A stretch of DNA of 64,000 nt from Clostridiales bacterium. GTDB taxonomy: Bacteria > Bacillota > Desulfotomaculia > Desulfotomaculales > VENG01. Below are positions 16,971 to 26,946 of this stretch, piece after piece. A model generated the notes under the pieces. That model was not told the origin of the DNA. It did not search any database and was given only the letters and a program-made list of their open reading frames with translations. Position numbers and translations under genes: made by a program. Within the stretch, counting starts at the first letter, position 1. Each line of letters opens with the position of its first letter. The DNA lies in NCBI GenBank assembly GCA_021736985.1, contig JAIPEW010000010.1, forward strand, positions 24,263-88,262. Direction: 5' to 3'.

Positions 16971-17003
16971 AAACAGTGCGCTAACTGCGTACTGTTTTTT
17001 TTT
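16971..17003 (+). terminator. Terminator of the MalT-like gene
   Basis: AAACAGT (16971-16977) pairs with ACTGTTT (16991-16997) around a 13-nt loop, followed by T10. It lies 20 bases after the stop, so the MFS gene needs its own promoter. Confidence 0.75.
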
Positions 17004-17018
17004 GCACTTTAGAGTGAA

Positions 17019-17041
17019 TTTAGTACTTTTTTTAGTACTTT
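17019..17041 (+). promoter_or_regulatory. Tandem 11-bp direct repeat, candidate MalT-type operator
   Basis: TTTAGTACTTT occurs twice, at 17019-17029 and 17031-17041, a 12-base period, each with an AGTACT core. It is 95-115 bases upstream of the MFS gene start, just after the regulator's terminator. Direct-repeat sites are what MalT-like activators use. Confidence 0.5.
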
Positions 17042-17134
17042 CGGGTGATAACATCATTTTTTTAATAAGCTAAAATAATAATTGAGTAAATAGGTATTAA
17101 AACGACAGATGAAATGAATTAGGGGAATGATGTA

Positions 17135-19447
17135 ATGCACAAAGAAAAGGCAAGCAGCAAAATATTATTGCTGGCAGTGCTCCTGCTGGTAGTGATTATG
17201 GCTTTTACCGGTATCTTAAATTACATGACATTTGCAGATAGTTATAATAAATCTCTTGTAAATACTTATTCGGTGGCGGGCAATGAACTGGTCAGAAAAA
17301 TCGAATATGCTCTCAAATATGGAAAGTCCATTGATAATTTTTACGGTATGAGTGATACCTTGAACGAGTTAAAGGTAATTGTTGATGAGGTTGAGCAGGT
17401 AAATATAATATCTCCTGACGGTAAAGTTTTATATGACTTAGACGGTTTTGCAGCAAATAAATATGTGCCTGAAAAATTAATAAAAACAGCAGTTTTTGAA
17501 CAGGGAACTATAAGTGATAATTGCAGTTACCAGTCCCATGCAGGAAAGCATCATATATTTTTAAAAATTTCTAAACGTGATTCCGGTCATGCGGCAGCCC
17601 TGGAAATGGTCTTTCCCGGGGATGTTTTTATGAATCTTAATAATAATTATACAAAACAATTAGCCGCATATGCTGCAGGGCTTGTGTTATTAGCCCTGGT
17701 TTTATTATACATAATTTTATTCAGGACCGAACTTTTAACCGGGGATAACAGGGTTAACAGGAAAAGGATTTTAATCACTCTTGTTGCGGTTTTAGGTTCG
17801 GTTCAGCTGTTATATTGCGGTATTAACTATTATCTATTGAAAGGTGTCTACGGGGACCTAGCCCTGCAAAGCAAAAGCTTTATAGAGAATACGGTAGCCC
17901 AAAATATAGAGGGTGTTTACCAGAAGGGTATCAGCCTGGAAGATGTGAACGGCGTAAAAGAATACCTGGGAAAAATCGAGGCCGGGCTGCCGATGGTGAA
18001 AAAGGTAAGTGTTACAGAACCTGGATCAGTTGAAGGTAGTGCTGCCAATTCTATTGGTTCCCGGGGAGGCACTTCAGTCAATGCCAGAATTTCGGCAGTT
18101 TATATCGACCGGTTGATGTTTAGAATTTTATTGGACATGCTGACTGTCTGGGTCATTTCTTTCTTTTTCATGATTGAGCTTACCCTGCTGGGGGTTATTA
18201 TATTAAGCCGGCAAAGGGCCCGGCAAGATCAGCATTATGCCGCCAGGGAAATTTATCATGCTCCAGGGTTAATCCGGGGATTAACATTTATTGTTAACAT
18301 CTGTGTTTTTTTATCCATAACATTTGTCCCCATTGTTATGCAGAATTTATACCAGCCTATCCCGGGATTGCCACGGGATGTGGTACTGGGGTTGCCTATT
18401 TCCGCTGAAATGCTGGGTGGAATTATGGCTATTGTACTGGCCGGGGGATTAATAGATAAAAAAGGCTGGCGAACCATTTTTTATACCGGGGCCCTGTTGT
18501 TGATGGCGGGAAATTTATTTTCCGGAACAGCTTCTAACGCCGCTCTCTTTATATTTTCCCGGGCCACAGCGGGACTGGGAATTGGATTTATATTAATGAC
18601 TTTACGCAGTTTGGCGGTTTCTTTGCCCGAAAAAAATATTGCTATTGCAGAATTTTCGGCAGGTTCCATAGCCGGGTTGAATTGCGGGGCGGTTATCGGA
18701 GGGATGCTGGCCGACAGAATAGGTTATCATGCAGTTTTTTATTTATCTGCTGTCATGGTTACTTTTGTTTTTGTTTATGTTTACAAGTTAATGGCAGGTT
18801 TGGCTATTGAGCACAGGGCAACCAGCGAAATACCGGCGTGGAATAAGCTTGCCAATTTTATATCCGATAAGAATGCACTTGTATTTTTATTATTAATATT
18901 TATTCCCTTTTTTGTAGCCGGGGCATTTATGGATTATTACTTTCCTTTATTTGCTAAAACAAACAGCCTGACCCAGAGTGATATAAGCCGGGCTTTTTTG
19001 TTGAATGGTTTGTGTGTAATTTATCTCGGCCCTGTTTTGACCAGGTATGCGACCCGTTACCTGGGAGATAAAAAGGGCATGGTAATTTCTTTATTTATAG
19101 TTGTTTGTGCACTGGCTGCTTTTACTCTTTGGGGTACTATTCCAGCGGCTTTTGTTACTCTCATTTTACTTGGGATTGCCGAGGGTTTTGGAGTGGCTGC
19201 ACTGACAAGTTATTTTTTAAATTTAGGATCTGTACGGGATCTGGAAATTAACAAAGCTATTGCTTATTTCAGCGTGATGGTCAATGCCAGCAGGATGGCC
19301 GGGCCCATTATCTTCGGTGTTGCTCTATCTCTTGGGATACGACTGGGGATGGGGTTAATAACCGGGGGGCTGTTAGCCTTGCTGATAGCATTTATATTTA
19401 TTTCCAGGTTTAAACCGGGGTTAGAAGACGGGCATAAAAACTATTAG
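17135..19447 (+). CDS. MFS carrier with two N-terminal extracytoplasmic sensor-like domains
   Basis: 770 residues, nearly twice a normal MFS protein. Helix 9-30 anchors an outside domain (about 31-175) with Cache-like features (VNIISPDGKVLYDLDG). Helices 176-196 and 211-231 lead to a second outside domain (232-330), then helix 335-358. A 12-helix MFS unit follows from about 380 with typical loops (GGLIDKKGWRTIFYTG, SRATAGLGIGFI, GGMLADRIGYHAVFYL). Substrate unknown. The ABC-exporter set lies downstream in the same direction. The domain combination is uncommon; it may be a transceptor. Confidence 0.8.
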   Translation: MHKEKASSKILLLAVLLLVVIMAFTGILNYMTFADSYNKSLVNTYSVAGNELVRKIEYALKYGKSIDNFYGMSDTLNELKVIVDEVEQVNIISPDGKVLYDLDGFAANKYVPEKLIKTAVFEQGTISDNCSYQSHAGKHHIFLKISKRDSGHAAALEMVFPGDVFMNLNNNYTKQLAAYAAGLVLLALVLLYIILFRTELLTGDNRVNRKRILITLVAVLGSVQLLYCGINYYLLKGVYGDLALQSKSFIENTVAQNIEGVYQKGISLEDVNGVKEYLGKIEAGLPMVKKVSVTEPGSVEGSAANSIGSRGGTSVNARISAVYIDRLMFRILLDMLTVWVISFFFMIELTLLGVIILSRQRARQDQHYAAREIYHAPGLIRGLTFIVNICVFLSITFVPIVMQNLYQPIPGLPRDVVLGLPISAEMLGGIMAIVLAGGLIDKKGWRTIFYTGALLLMAGNLFSGTASNAALFIFSRATAGLGIGFILMTLRSLAVSLPEKNIAIAEFSAGSIAGLNCGAVIGGMLADRIGYHAVFYLSAVMVTFVFVYVYKLMAGLAIEHRATSEIPAWNKLANFISDKNALVFLLLIFIPFFVAGAFMDYYFPLFAKTNSLTQSDISRAFLLNGLCVIYLGPVLTRYATRYLGDKKGMVISLFIVVCALAAFTLWGTIPAAFVTLILLGIAEGFGVAALTSYFLNLGSVRDLEINKAIAYFSVMVNASRMAGPIIFGVALSLGIRLGMGLITGGLLALLIAFIFISRFKPGLEDGHKNY

Positions 19448-19469
19448 AAGGGGAAATGAGGTTATTGGT

Positions 19470-20618
19470 ATGATTAAGATCTCAAGAATCATTTTTATAT
19501 TTATACTGCCGTTATTTTTGCTAACTGGATGTTTTGGTAATGATCTGGGTAAACAAAGGGAAATGCAGGCAGGGAAAGGGGACAGTATCATTATCGGGGT
19601 TCCTGTTCCCTATGATTTTGCAAAGGATAATACCGACTTTTTAAATGGATTAAAGTTAGCCCTTGAAGACATCAATTCCCACGGAGGCGTAAACGGCAAG
19701 AAAATTAAGCTGGAAATCGCTGACGACAGGGGAGTTTTTAAAGATGCAGTAGATACAGCCCAGGATTTTTCCGAGAATACCCGCATGACGGCAGTAATCG
19801 GGCACTGGTTTTCGGATATCTGTATTCCGGTAGCTTCCATATATGAAGAAGCAGGCATGCCAGTAATAGTTCCCACCGTATCTAACCCTGAATTAATGGA
19901 AAAAGATTATCATTACATATTTCAAAATTTACCCAGTGACAAAAAAGTGGCTGAACAGATGTGCTTATACGCGAAAAAACAGGAATATAACAACATGGTT
20001 ATTTATTACGAAGACAGCTTGTACGGCCGAAATCTAGCAAAAGCTTTTGAGGAAGAAGCCCAAAACAGCGGTATAGAAATCATCGATAGAAGATCAGGTA
20101 TGGTAAGTAAAAATGGTTTTAAAAGAGCCTATTATAAATGGAATGCCTTAAATTTTGACGCTGTCTTTCTGGCCCTGAATATGCCTGAAGGAGCTCAGTT
20201 TATAAAACAATTCAGAAAACTTGATCCCGGTACGCCCATTTTGTCCGGTGACGGCCTGGATGTAAGCAACTTAATAAAAGTCCTGGGAGAAGATGCAGAA
20301 AATCTTGTAATTTCGACTATATATAATCCCTGCGGCGGGGAATCGAAGTTGAAGGAATTTAAAAAACATTACAGGCAGAAATATAAAGAAGAACCAGATG
20401 TATGGGCAATCCAGGGTTATGATTCTCTACAGCTAATTGCCAGGGCAATTAAAAAAACGGGCAGTTGTTCACCGGTAGAGTTGACTGCTTATCTGCGGAA
20501 TACGAAAGCAATGAAGCTGGTTTCAGGAAATGTCACTTTTAACGATGACGGAGAAATCCAGGGAAGAAAAATATATAAGAAAAAAGTGGTAAATAGGGAG
20601 TTTGAATATATAGATTGA
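19470..20618 (+). CDS. Leu/Ile/Val-type substrate-binding lipoprotein
   Basis: 382 residues with lipobox LLTGC at C21. Peripla_BP_6 pattern: IIIGVPVPYDFAKDNTDFLNGLKLALEDINSHGGVNGKKIKLEIADDRG, AVIGHWFSDICIPVASIYEEAGMPVIVPTVSNPEL and VWAIQGYDSLQLIARAIKKTG. Such proteins bind branched-chain amino acids, amides or short peptides. No matching Liv permease or ATPase is adjacent; it sits 22 bases after the sensor-fused MFS gene and 25 before the exporter adaptor. It may act as an external sensor rather than part of an importer. Confidence 0.85.
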   Translation: MIKISRIIFIFILPLFLLTGCFGNDLGKQREMQAGKGDSIIIGVPVPYDFAKDNTDFLNGLKLALEDINSHGGVNGKKIKLEIADDRGVFKDAVDTAQDFSENTRMTAVIGHWFSDICIPVASIYEEAGMPVIVPTVSNPELMEKDYHYIFQNLPSDKKVAEQMCLYAKKQEYNNMVIYYEDSLYGRNLAKAFEEEAQNSGIEIIDRRSGMVSKNGFKRAYYKWNALNFDAVFLALNMPEGAQFIKQFRKLDPGTPILSGDGLDVSNLIKVLGEDAENLVISTIYNPCGGESKLKEFKKHYRQKYKEEPDVWAIQGYDSLQLIARAIKKTGSCSPVELTAYLRNTKAMKLVSGNVTFNDDGEIQGRKIYKKKVVNREFEYID

Positions 20619-20643
20619 TGATATCGCGGGGGAGGTTATGACA

Positions 20644-22053
20644 ATGTCTGACAACGGAGTTTTCCGAAAAGTATCCCTGGATAGATTGTCTTCACCGGAA
20701 GAATTGGACCAGCGATTAACGGTGACATCACCGGTAGGCTGGCTCGCCTGTACAGCTGTTGCAATGTTGATTCTGGGAGGTCTTATCTGGGGGATTTTCG
20801 GGAAAATACCTGACAAAGCCGTGGGCCAGGGAATTATTATTTCCAGCGGGGGTATTGCCAACGTTATCCATCATGCTAGCGGCCAGGTCACTGATGTAAG
20901 TGCTCAGGAGGGTGATTACGTAGAAAAGGGTGACGTAATCGCCAGGGTGAAGCAAACCGGACTTATCGAAGATATAAACAGACTTAAAGAGGATCGGGAA
21001 GTGATAAGAAACCTTAACCCGGATGACCCCCGAATAGACAGCGAGATGCTCAATTTCAAGGTGTACGGAGAAATAATAAATATTGCTCAGAGCATTAAGC
21101 AGGCCCGGAACAACCTGGAGGTAACTAAAGCAAGTTTAAGTACTGCTAAAAAGGAAAGGGAAATAAAGCTTGAGCAGGCTAACTGGGAAGTGCAGCAGGC
21201 CAGGCTTGAACTTGAGGAAGACCGGGAAGATTACGAGTCATATAAATATTTATTTGATAAAGGTGCCGTATCAGAACGGGACTTTAAAGAAGCAGAGCGC
21301 AGTTATATTTCGAGTAAGGAATACCTGCAAATCAAACAAGAGAACTTGCAGAACCTGCAATCAGAAGCCAATACATTTTCCCATGCACAGGTTCTTAAAG
21401 CAGAGAAAAACCTGCAAATTTTAAAACAGCAGTTTAAAGATACACTTCTATTAAAAGAAAGGGAACTCCAAAAACTTATTGCTAGAAACCAGGAACAGTT
21501 ATTTAATAACAGTGAAATTGCAGCCAGTTTTTCCGGCCGCGTCCTGGAACTGCAGGTTAATAAGGGAGATATGGTTAGAGCCGGCAGCAGTGTTTGCAGT
21601 ATTGCCAGAGAGGAAAAAGAAGCTAAATCGTTGGAAGCAGTTCTATACGTACCGTTGGAAAAAGGGAAAAAAATATTACCCGGGACGGAGGTAAATATTT
21701 CTCCTACTACTGTTAAAAAAGAAGAAGATGGTTTCATGCGGGGAAATGTGAAATCAGTTTCCAAATATCCAGCCAGCGCCCGGGGGATGATGCTCACTCT
21801 GGGTAACCAGGAACTGGTGAAGCGATTGTCAGGCAAAGGTGCGCCCATTGAAGTAAAGGTGGAATTAATCAGGGATAACAGTACGGTTAGCAAGTATAAG
21901 TGGTCTACCCCCGACGGGCCCGATATGGTAATCGACAGCGGCACGTTATGTTTAGGAGAAGTTAAAGTAAGACAGCAAAGGCCAATCAGCATGGTTATCC
22001 CGTATATAAAGAAAGTTCTGCCTATCTACTTTAGCGCTCCAGTATTGAGGTGA
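20644..22053 (+). CDS. NHLM-type peptide exporter adaptor (HlyD family)
   Basis: About 469 residues. ATG 20644 is 8 bases after GGAGG; the in-frame ATG 20638 is too close. The opening FRKVSLDRLSSPEELDQRLTVTSPVGWLA and GGLIWGIFGKIPDKAVGQGIIISSGG are the diagnostic start of NHLM bacteriocin-system secretion proteins. A membrane helix (35-55), lipoyl-like halves (VTDVSAQEGDYVEKGDVIARV and ASFSGRVLELQVNKGDMVRAG) and a coiled coil (about 110-290) follow. It bridges the two ABC subunits to the cell exterior. First gene of the exporter triplet. Confidence 0.92.
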   Translation: MSDNGVFRKVSLDRLSSPEELDQRLTVTSPVGWLACTAVAMLILGGLIWGIFGKIPDKAVGQGIIISSGGIANVIHHASGQVTDVSAQEGDYVEKGDVIARVKQTGLIEDINRLKEDREVIRNLNPDDPRIDSEMLNFKVYGEIINIAQSIKQARNNLEVTKASLSTAKKEREIKLEQANWEVQQARLELEEDREDYESYKYLFDKGAVSERDFKEAERSYISSKEYLQIKQENLQNLQSEANTFSHAQVLKAEKNLQILKQQFKDTLLLKERELQKLIARNQEQLFNNSEIAASFSGRVLELQVNKGDMVRAGSSVCSIAREEKEAKSLEAVLYVPLEKGKKILPGTEVNISPTTVKKEEDGFMRGNVKSVSKYPASARGMMLTLGNQELVKRLSGKGAPIEVKVELIRDNSTVSKYKWSTPDGPDMVIDSGTLCLGEVKVRQQRPISMVIPYIKKVLPIYFSAPVLR

Positions 22054-22058
22054 TTATT

Positions 22059-24221
22059 TTGGCAACAAAGGGTGAGCGAAAAAAAACACCGTCCATATTG
22101 CAAATGGAAGCAGTGGAATGTGGTGCTGCTTCCCTGGCAATGATTTTGGCTTATTATAAAAAATTTGTGTCCCTTGAAGAATTGAGGTTTGACTGCGGAG
22201 TTACCAGGGACGGCGTAAAAGCCAGTAATATTCTTAAAGCAGCCCGCAGGCATGGTTTTAAGGCTAAAGGTTTTCGAATGGAACCGGATGGCCTGAGGGA
22301 CATGCCCATGCCTTCCATTGTGCACTGGAATTTTAACCATTTTGTTGTGCTGGAGGGATTTAAAGACGGTAAAGTTTTTATTAATGACCCTGCCAGCGGG
22401 CCCAAGGTGATTTCCGAAGAGGAGTTTGACCTTTCCTTTACCGGTGTGATTTTAACCTTTGAGCCCGGCCCAGAGTTTCAACCCAGCGGTCAAAAAAGTG
22501 ATTTTATTGTCTCTTTGAAAAACTGGGTGAAGGGTTCAAAAACAGCCCTGGTTTACTTAGTCATCGTGGGGTTATTAATGGTTATACCGGGGTTAATTAT
22601 TCCGGCTTTTTCTAAGATATTTATAGATAGTATTTTACTGGCCGGGAAAAATGACTGGCTCAAACCTTTACTGTGGGCCATGGGGATAGTCGTTGTCTTG
22701 CAGGCTGCTCTTACCTGGCTGCAGCAGCATTATCTGCTGAGGATGGAAACAAAAATTGCCCTTTCTAATGCAGGGAAATTTTTCTGGCATATCTTCAGGC
22801 TGCCGGTCCTTTTTTTCCAACAGCGTTCTGCCGGTGATATATCCAACAGGATGCAAAGTAATGACCAGGTGGCTGCCTTTCTGTCCCGGGAGCTTGCTGA
22901 AACAGCAATTGGTCTTTTGACTTTAGTCTTTTATTTCTTCGTCATGCTTCAGTACAACGTCTACCTGGCCCTTATCACCCTGTTGATCGGCGGGGTCAAC
23001 GCTGTGTACCTGGTTTATTCGTCCAACAAGATCGAAACCATGAATAAAAAACTGCTGCAGGATAAGGGGAAAACGAGGGGTTTTTCCATTTCGGGTTTAT
23101 ACATTATTGAAACTTTAAAGGCAACGGGTTCTGAATCCGACTTTTTTGCCAGGTGGTCGGGTTATCACGCAAAAGAAATAAATGCTCAGCAAAAACTGGG
23201 CACAACGACTCAAACGCTTTTTCACCTGCCTAATTTTTTGTCGGATTTTGGCAATGTGATTATCTTGTTTGTAGGTGGACTTTTTATTATCAACGGCCAT
23301 TTGACTATAGGTTCTTTAATCGCCTTTCAGGCACTGCTGAAAAGTTTTATGGAACCGGTTAACAAATTGACCCAGATGGGATTGAAAATAAAGCAGGTCC
23401 AGGGAGATATCAATCGACTGGAGGATGTTTTCAAGTACAAAATTGACGATAACATCAGCCGGGAAGTCTCTTTTGATAACGAGGAATATAATTATAAAAA
23501 ACTGGAAGGGTATATACAAATAAAGGATTTGACTTTTGGTTATAATCCCTGGGATCCGTCTCTAATAGATAATTTTAACCTGGATGTGAAACCAGGTTCC
23601 AGGGTGGCGCTGGTGGGCGGTTCTGGCAGTGGGAAAAGTACTGTGGCCAGGCTGGTTACCGGCATTTACGGGCCCTGGTCGGGAGAAATACTATTTGACG
23701 GGGTAAACAAAGATGAACTTCCCCGGAATGTGATCATTAATTCAATGTCCGTAGTGGATCAGGACATTAATATGTTTGACGGTACCATAAGGGAAAACCT
23801 TACCATGTGGGATGATACCATACCTGAATTCAATATTATACGTGCAGCCAAAGATGCCTGCATCCACGACGATATTGCCGTGCGGGATAAGGGTTATGAC
23901 CACAGGGTAAGCGAAGGGGGAACAAACTTTAGCGGTGGTCAGAGACAAAGATTTGAAATAGCCAGGGCTTTAACCGGCGCCCCCTCGATATTAATCCTGG
24001 ATGAAGCAACCAGCGCCCTGGATGTGCAAACGGAAAAAAAGGTTGATGAAAACATTCGCCGCCGCGGGTGTACCTGTATTATAGTTGCTCACCGCTTGAG
24101 TACAATCCGGGACTGCGATGAAATAATCGTCATGGACAAGGGTAAAATTGTCCAGCGTGGTACGCACGAGGAATTAAAAAATAGCGGCGGGATGTACGCC
24201 GAATTGATTGGTGCCAGTTAA
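22059..24221 (+). CDS. NHLM-type peptidase-containing ABC exporter (C39-TM-ATPase)
   Basis: About 720 residues from TTG 22059, 6 bases after GAGGTG (the longer GTG 22050 start lies inside that RBS). The C39 peptidase domain has Cys in QMEAVECGAASLAM (C21), His in WNFNHFVVLEG (H94) and Asp in INDPASG (D110), all intact. Six membrane helices and an ABC ATPase follow (GGSGSGKST, FSGGQRQRFEIARAL, LILDEATSALD). This subunit cuts leaders after a double glycine and exports the core. Two downstream small genes end in AGG leader sites, which fits. Confidence 0.94.
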   Translation: MATKGERKKTPSILQMEAVECGAASLAMILAYYKKFVSLEELRFDCGVTRDGVKASNILKAARRHGFKAKGFRMEPDGLRDMPMPSIVHWNFNHFVVLEGFKDGKVFINDPASGPKVISEEEFDLSFTGVILTFEPGPEFQPSGQKSDFIVSLKNWVKGSKTALVYLVIVGLLMVIPGLIIPAFSKIFIDSILLAGKNDWLKPLLWAMGIVVVLQAALTWLQQHYLLRMETKIALSNAGKFFWHIFRLPVLFFQQRSAGDISNRMQSNDQVAAFLSRELAETAIGLLTLVFYFFVMLQYNVYLALITLLIGGVNAVYLVYSSNKIETMNKKLLQDKGKTRGFSISGLYIIETLKATGSESDFFARWSGYHAKEINAQQKLGTTTQTLFHLPNFLSDFGNVIILFVGGLFIINGHLTIGSLIAFQALLKSFMEPVNKLTQMGLKIKQVQGDINRLEDVFKYKIDDNISREVSFDNEEYNYKKLEGYIQIKDLTFGYNPWDPSLIDNFNLDVKPGSRVALVGGSGSGKSTVARLVTGIYGPWSGEILFDGVNKDELPRNVIINSMSVVDQDINMFDGTIRENLTMWDDTIPEFNIIRAAKDACIHDDIAVRDKGYDHRVSEGGTNFSGGQRQRFEIARALTGAPSILILDEATSALDVQTEKKVDENIRRRGCTCIIVAHRLSTIRDCDEIIVMDKGKIVQRGTHEELKNSGGMYAELIGAS

Positions 24222-24240
24222 AGTGAAAGGGGGTTGAGCC

Positions 24241-26925
24241 GTGGACTTTTTATTGAACCTGGAATATAACGAGATAAAAGCTGAAGGGAACAACCCTTTA
24301 CTTCTTGGTACCGGTAAAATATGGCTGGTTAAAGAAGGACAGGTGGACATATTTGCTGCCCGGATTGCAAACGCTGAACCGGCCGGGCGCAGAAAGTACT
24401 TATTTTCCGTGCAAGCAGGGGACTTGCTTTCAGGAACTGAACCTGCTGTCCGGGATGAAAAAGAGTACGGGCTGCTGGCCGTAGGATTTACGGGTACTCG
24501 TGTACTGGAAATTGATTTGCAGTCTCTCAATGCTATTACAGATGAAAGCCAAAAGAAACTAACGGGTTTACTAAATAGATGGATGAAGAATTGGACCGGT
24601 GCGGGTATAACCGAAATTCCGCAAGTTGATTGGGATACCGGTTTGAGGCAGCAGCTTGAATCCACTGCATCTTTTAATGAAGCATCTTTTGAACATGTAT
24701 TGGAAGCATTTATTTCTGAACAACATGAGGAAATATTAAGAAATAAAATAAAATCAAAAAAAGACCAATCTTTTATGAGAAATGGTCTTAACAGGCTTGT
24801 AAGTTCCATGAACCCTAAACAGAAGCTTGATATGGATACCGAAGAAGCAGACGATGATGATCTGCTTTATAAAGCCTGTGCGGCCGTGGGGCGGTCTAAA
24901 GAAATAAAAATAGTTCCTTCTAAGGGACTAAAAAAATCAGAATCAAAGGATCCCCTGGGCGACATAGCCAGGGCATCCCAGATTAGGACAAGGCAGGTTA
25001 TTTTAAAGGATAAATGGTGGAAAGAAGATAACGGGGCTTTTCTTGCTTACAAAGAAAAAGAAGATGGGGAATACCCGGTAGCCTTGCTGCCCGTTTCACC
25101 AAAAAAATATCACTTGTATGACCCTGCTGATGAAAGTATGGCAGTTGTAGATGAGAGTGAAGCAAGTACTGTCAAGCCCCATGCCTATACTTTTTACCGG
25201 CCTCTTCCTGTAAAAACAATTAGCTATAATGAGCTGCTCAAATTTTTAGCCAGAGGGATATGGAAAAGGGACATTGCTGCCATTTTGATCATGGGTATTT
25301 TGGGTGGATTACTGGGAATGCTGACTCCCGTGGTGACGGGAAAAATCTTTGATAGTGTTATTCCCGACGGAGAAAAGGTGCTTTTAACCCAGATCGGTTT
25401 TTTGCTCATGGCCATTGCAGCAACCACCTTTGCTTTTAACCTTACCCGGGCTTTTGCCATGCACCGGATAGAAGGGCGAACAGAGTCCGACCTGCAAGCG
25501 GCTGTCTGGGATAGGCTGTTGAGCCTACCCGTACCCTTTTTTAAGAATTACACTGCCGGTGAACTGGCAGAACGGGGTATGGGTATAAGCAAAATAAGAA
25601 GTATCCTGTCTGGAGCGGTTATTAATACGGTCATTTCATTTATTTTTTCTATATTTTATTTCTTGCTCTTGTTTTATTACAGCTGGAGATTGGCCCTAAT
25701 TTGTATGGTTATCGTCATATTTGTTATGGGTATCTCTCTTTTGTTCGGCTTTTTACAAATCCGCTATGAGCATCAATTAATAGATGTGAAGAACAAGCTG
25801 GCAGGAAAGGTTTTTAACTTGCTCAGCGGAGTGAGCAAAATAAAAACATCGGGGGCAGAAAAGCGAGCTTTTTATAACTGGGCAGAGCAGTTTAGTGAAG
25901 TAAGAGATGTCACTTTTAAGAAAGAGAACCTGGGTAATAAATTGGAGGTTTTTAATTCAACCGTCAATGTCATAGCAACGGGAATTATTTTTTACAGCGT
26001 AATAAAAGTGAAAAAAATAGACCTGGCTCCCGGTGCTTTTATCGCCTTTAGTACGGCATTTTCAAAATTTTTAAGCTCAATGCTGGAAGTATCTAATGTT
26101 GTTTTACAGCTCAACATTATTAAGCCCATATATGAAAGAATCAGGCCTATACTGGAAACTCCTCCGGAGTTTGACCAGGAAAAGGCAGACCCTGGAGAGC
26201 TTGAGGGGAATATAGAGGTAAGTCATGTGAATTTCCGTTATGAAAAAGATGGCCCACTTATTTTAAATGACGTTACTTTGGAGATCAAGCAGGGGGATTA
26301 CGTGGGGATTGTAGGGACTTCGGGCAGCGGCAAATCCACTCTGTTTAGGATACTACTGGGTTTTGAAAAGCCGGAATCCGGACAGGTCTATTACGACCAG
26401 CAAGACTTAGAAAATGTGGATATTCGCGCTGTTCGCCGGCAGCTGGGTGTAGTACTCCAGGGCGGGCAGCTCATGTCCGGGAGTATTTTTGATAACATCG
26501 TCAGTGCTAATCCAGGTTTAACCATTAACCATGCCTGGGAAGCTGCACGCATGGCGGGTATGGAAGAAGATATCAAAAGCATGCCCATGGGAATGCACAC
26601 TGTTGTCAGTGAGGACGGCGGCACTCTATCCGGAGGTCAAAAACAGCGGCTTTTAATTGCCCGGGCCGTTATAACCAGGCCCAAGATTGTATATTTCGAT
26701 GAAGCTACCAGTGCCCTGGATAATAAAACCCAGAAAATTGTAAGTGAAAGCCTGGCCAGTCTAAATGCAACCCGGGTACTCATAGCTCACAGGTTAAGTA
26801 CAATTGCCGATTGCAGCAAGATAATAGTTTTAGACAGGGGCCGGGTTGTCGAAAGCGGCACCTATGATGAACTCTTTAAACAAAACGGTTTGTTTACCCA
26901 GTTAGTTAAAAGACAGCTTGCTTAA
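24241..26925 (+). CDS. NHLM-type second ABC exporter subunit
   Basis: 894 residues, GTG start after AAAGGGGGTTGAGCC. There is no C39 domain. The N-terminal 330 residues are a cytoplasmic region with a cNMP-like segment (GKIWLVKEGQVDIFAARI, SVQAGDLLSGTEP) typical of the NHLM ABC2 family. Then come six helices and an ATPase (VGTSGSGKSTLFRILLG, LSGGQKQRLLIARAV, IVYFDEATSALD). It is expected to pair with the upstream peptidase subunit as a heterodimer. Confidence 0.92.
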   Translation: MDFLLNLEYNEIKAEGNNPLLLGTGKIWLVKEGQVDIFAARIANAEPAGRRKYLFSVQAGDLLSGTEPAVRDEKEYGLLAVGFTGTRVLEIDLQSLNAITDESQKKLTGLLNRWMKNWTGAGITEIPQVDWDTGLRQQLESTASFNEASFEHVLEAFISEQHEEILRNKIKSKKDQSFMRNGLNRLVSSMNPKQKLDMDTEEADDDDLLYKACAAVGRSKEIKIVPSKGLKKSESKDPLGDIARASQIRTRQVILKDKWWKEDNGAFLAYKEKEDGEYPVALLPVSPKKYHLYDPADESMAVVDESEASTVKPHAYTFYRPLPVKTISYNELLKFLARGIWKRDIAAILIMGILGGLLGMLTPVVTGKIFDSVIPDGEKVLLTQIGFLLMAIAATTFAFNLTRAFAMHRIEGRTESDLQAAVWDRLLSLPVPFFKNYTAGELAERGMGISKIRSILSGAVINTVISFIFSIFYFLLLFYYSWRLALICMVIVIFVMGISLLFGFLQIRYEHQLIDVKNKLAGKVFNLLSGVSKIKTSGAEKRAFYNWAEQFSEVRDVTFKKENLGNKLEVFNSTVNVIATGIIFYSVIKVKKIDLAPGAFIAFSTAFSKFLSSMLEVSNVVLQLNIIKPIYERIRPILETPPEFDQEKADPGELEGNIEVSHVNFRYEKDGPLILNDVTLEIKQGDYVGIVGTSGSGKSTLFRILLGFEKPESGQVYYDQQDLENVDIRAVRRQLGVVLQGGQLMSGSIFDNIVSANPGLTINHAWEAARMAGMEEDIKSMPMGMHTVVSEDGGTLSGGQKQRLLIARAVITRPKIVYFDEATSALDNKTQKIVSESLASLNATRVLIAHRLSTIADCSKIIVLDRGRVVESGTYDELFKQNGLFTQLVKRQLA

Positions 26926-26946
26926 TAAATATTGAGGTGTGGTTTA

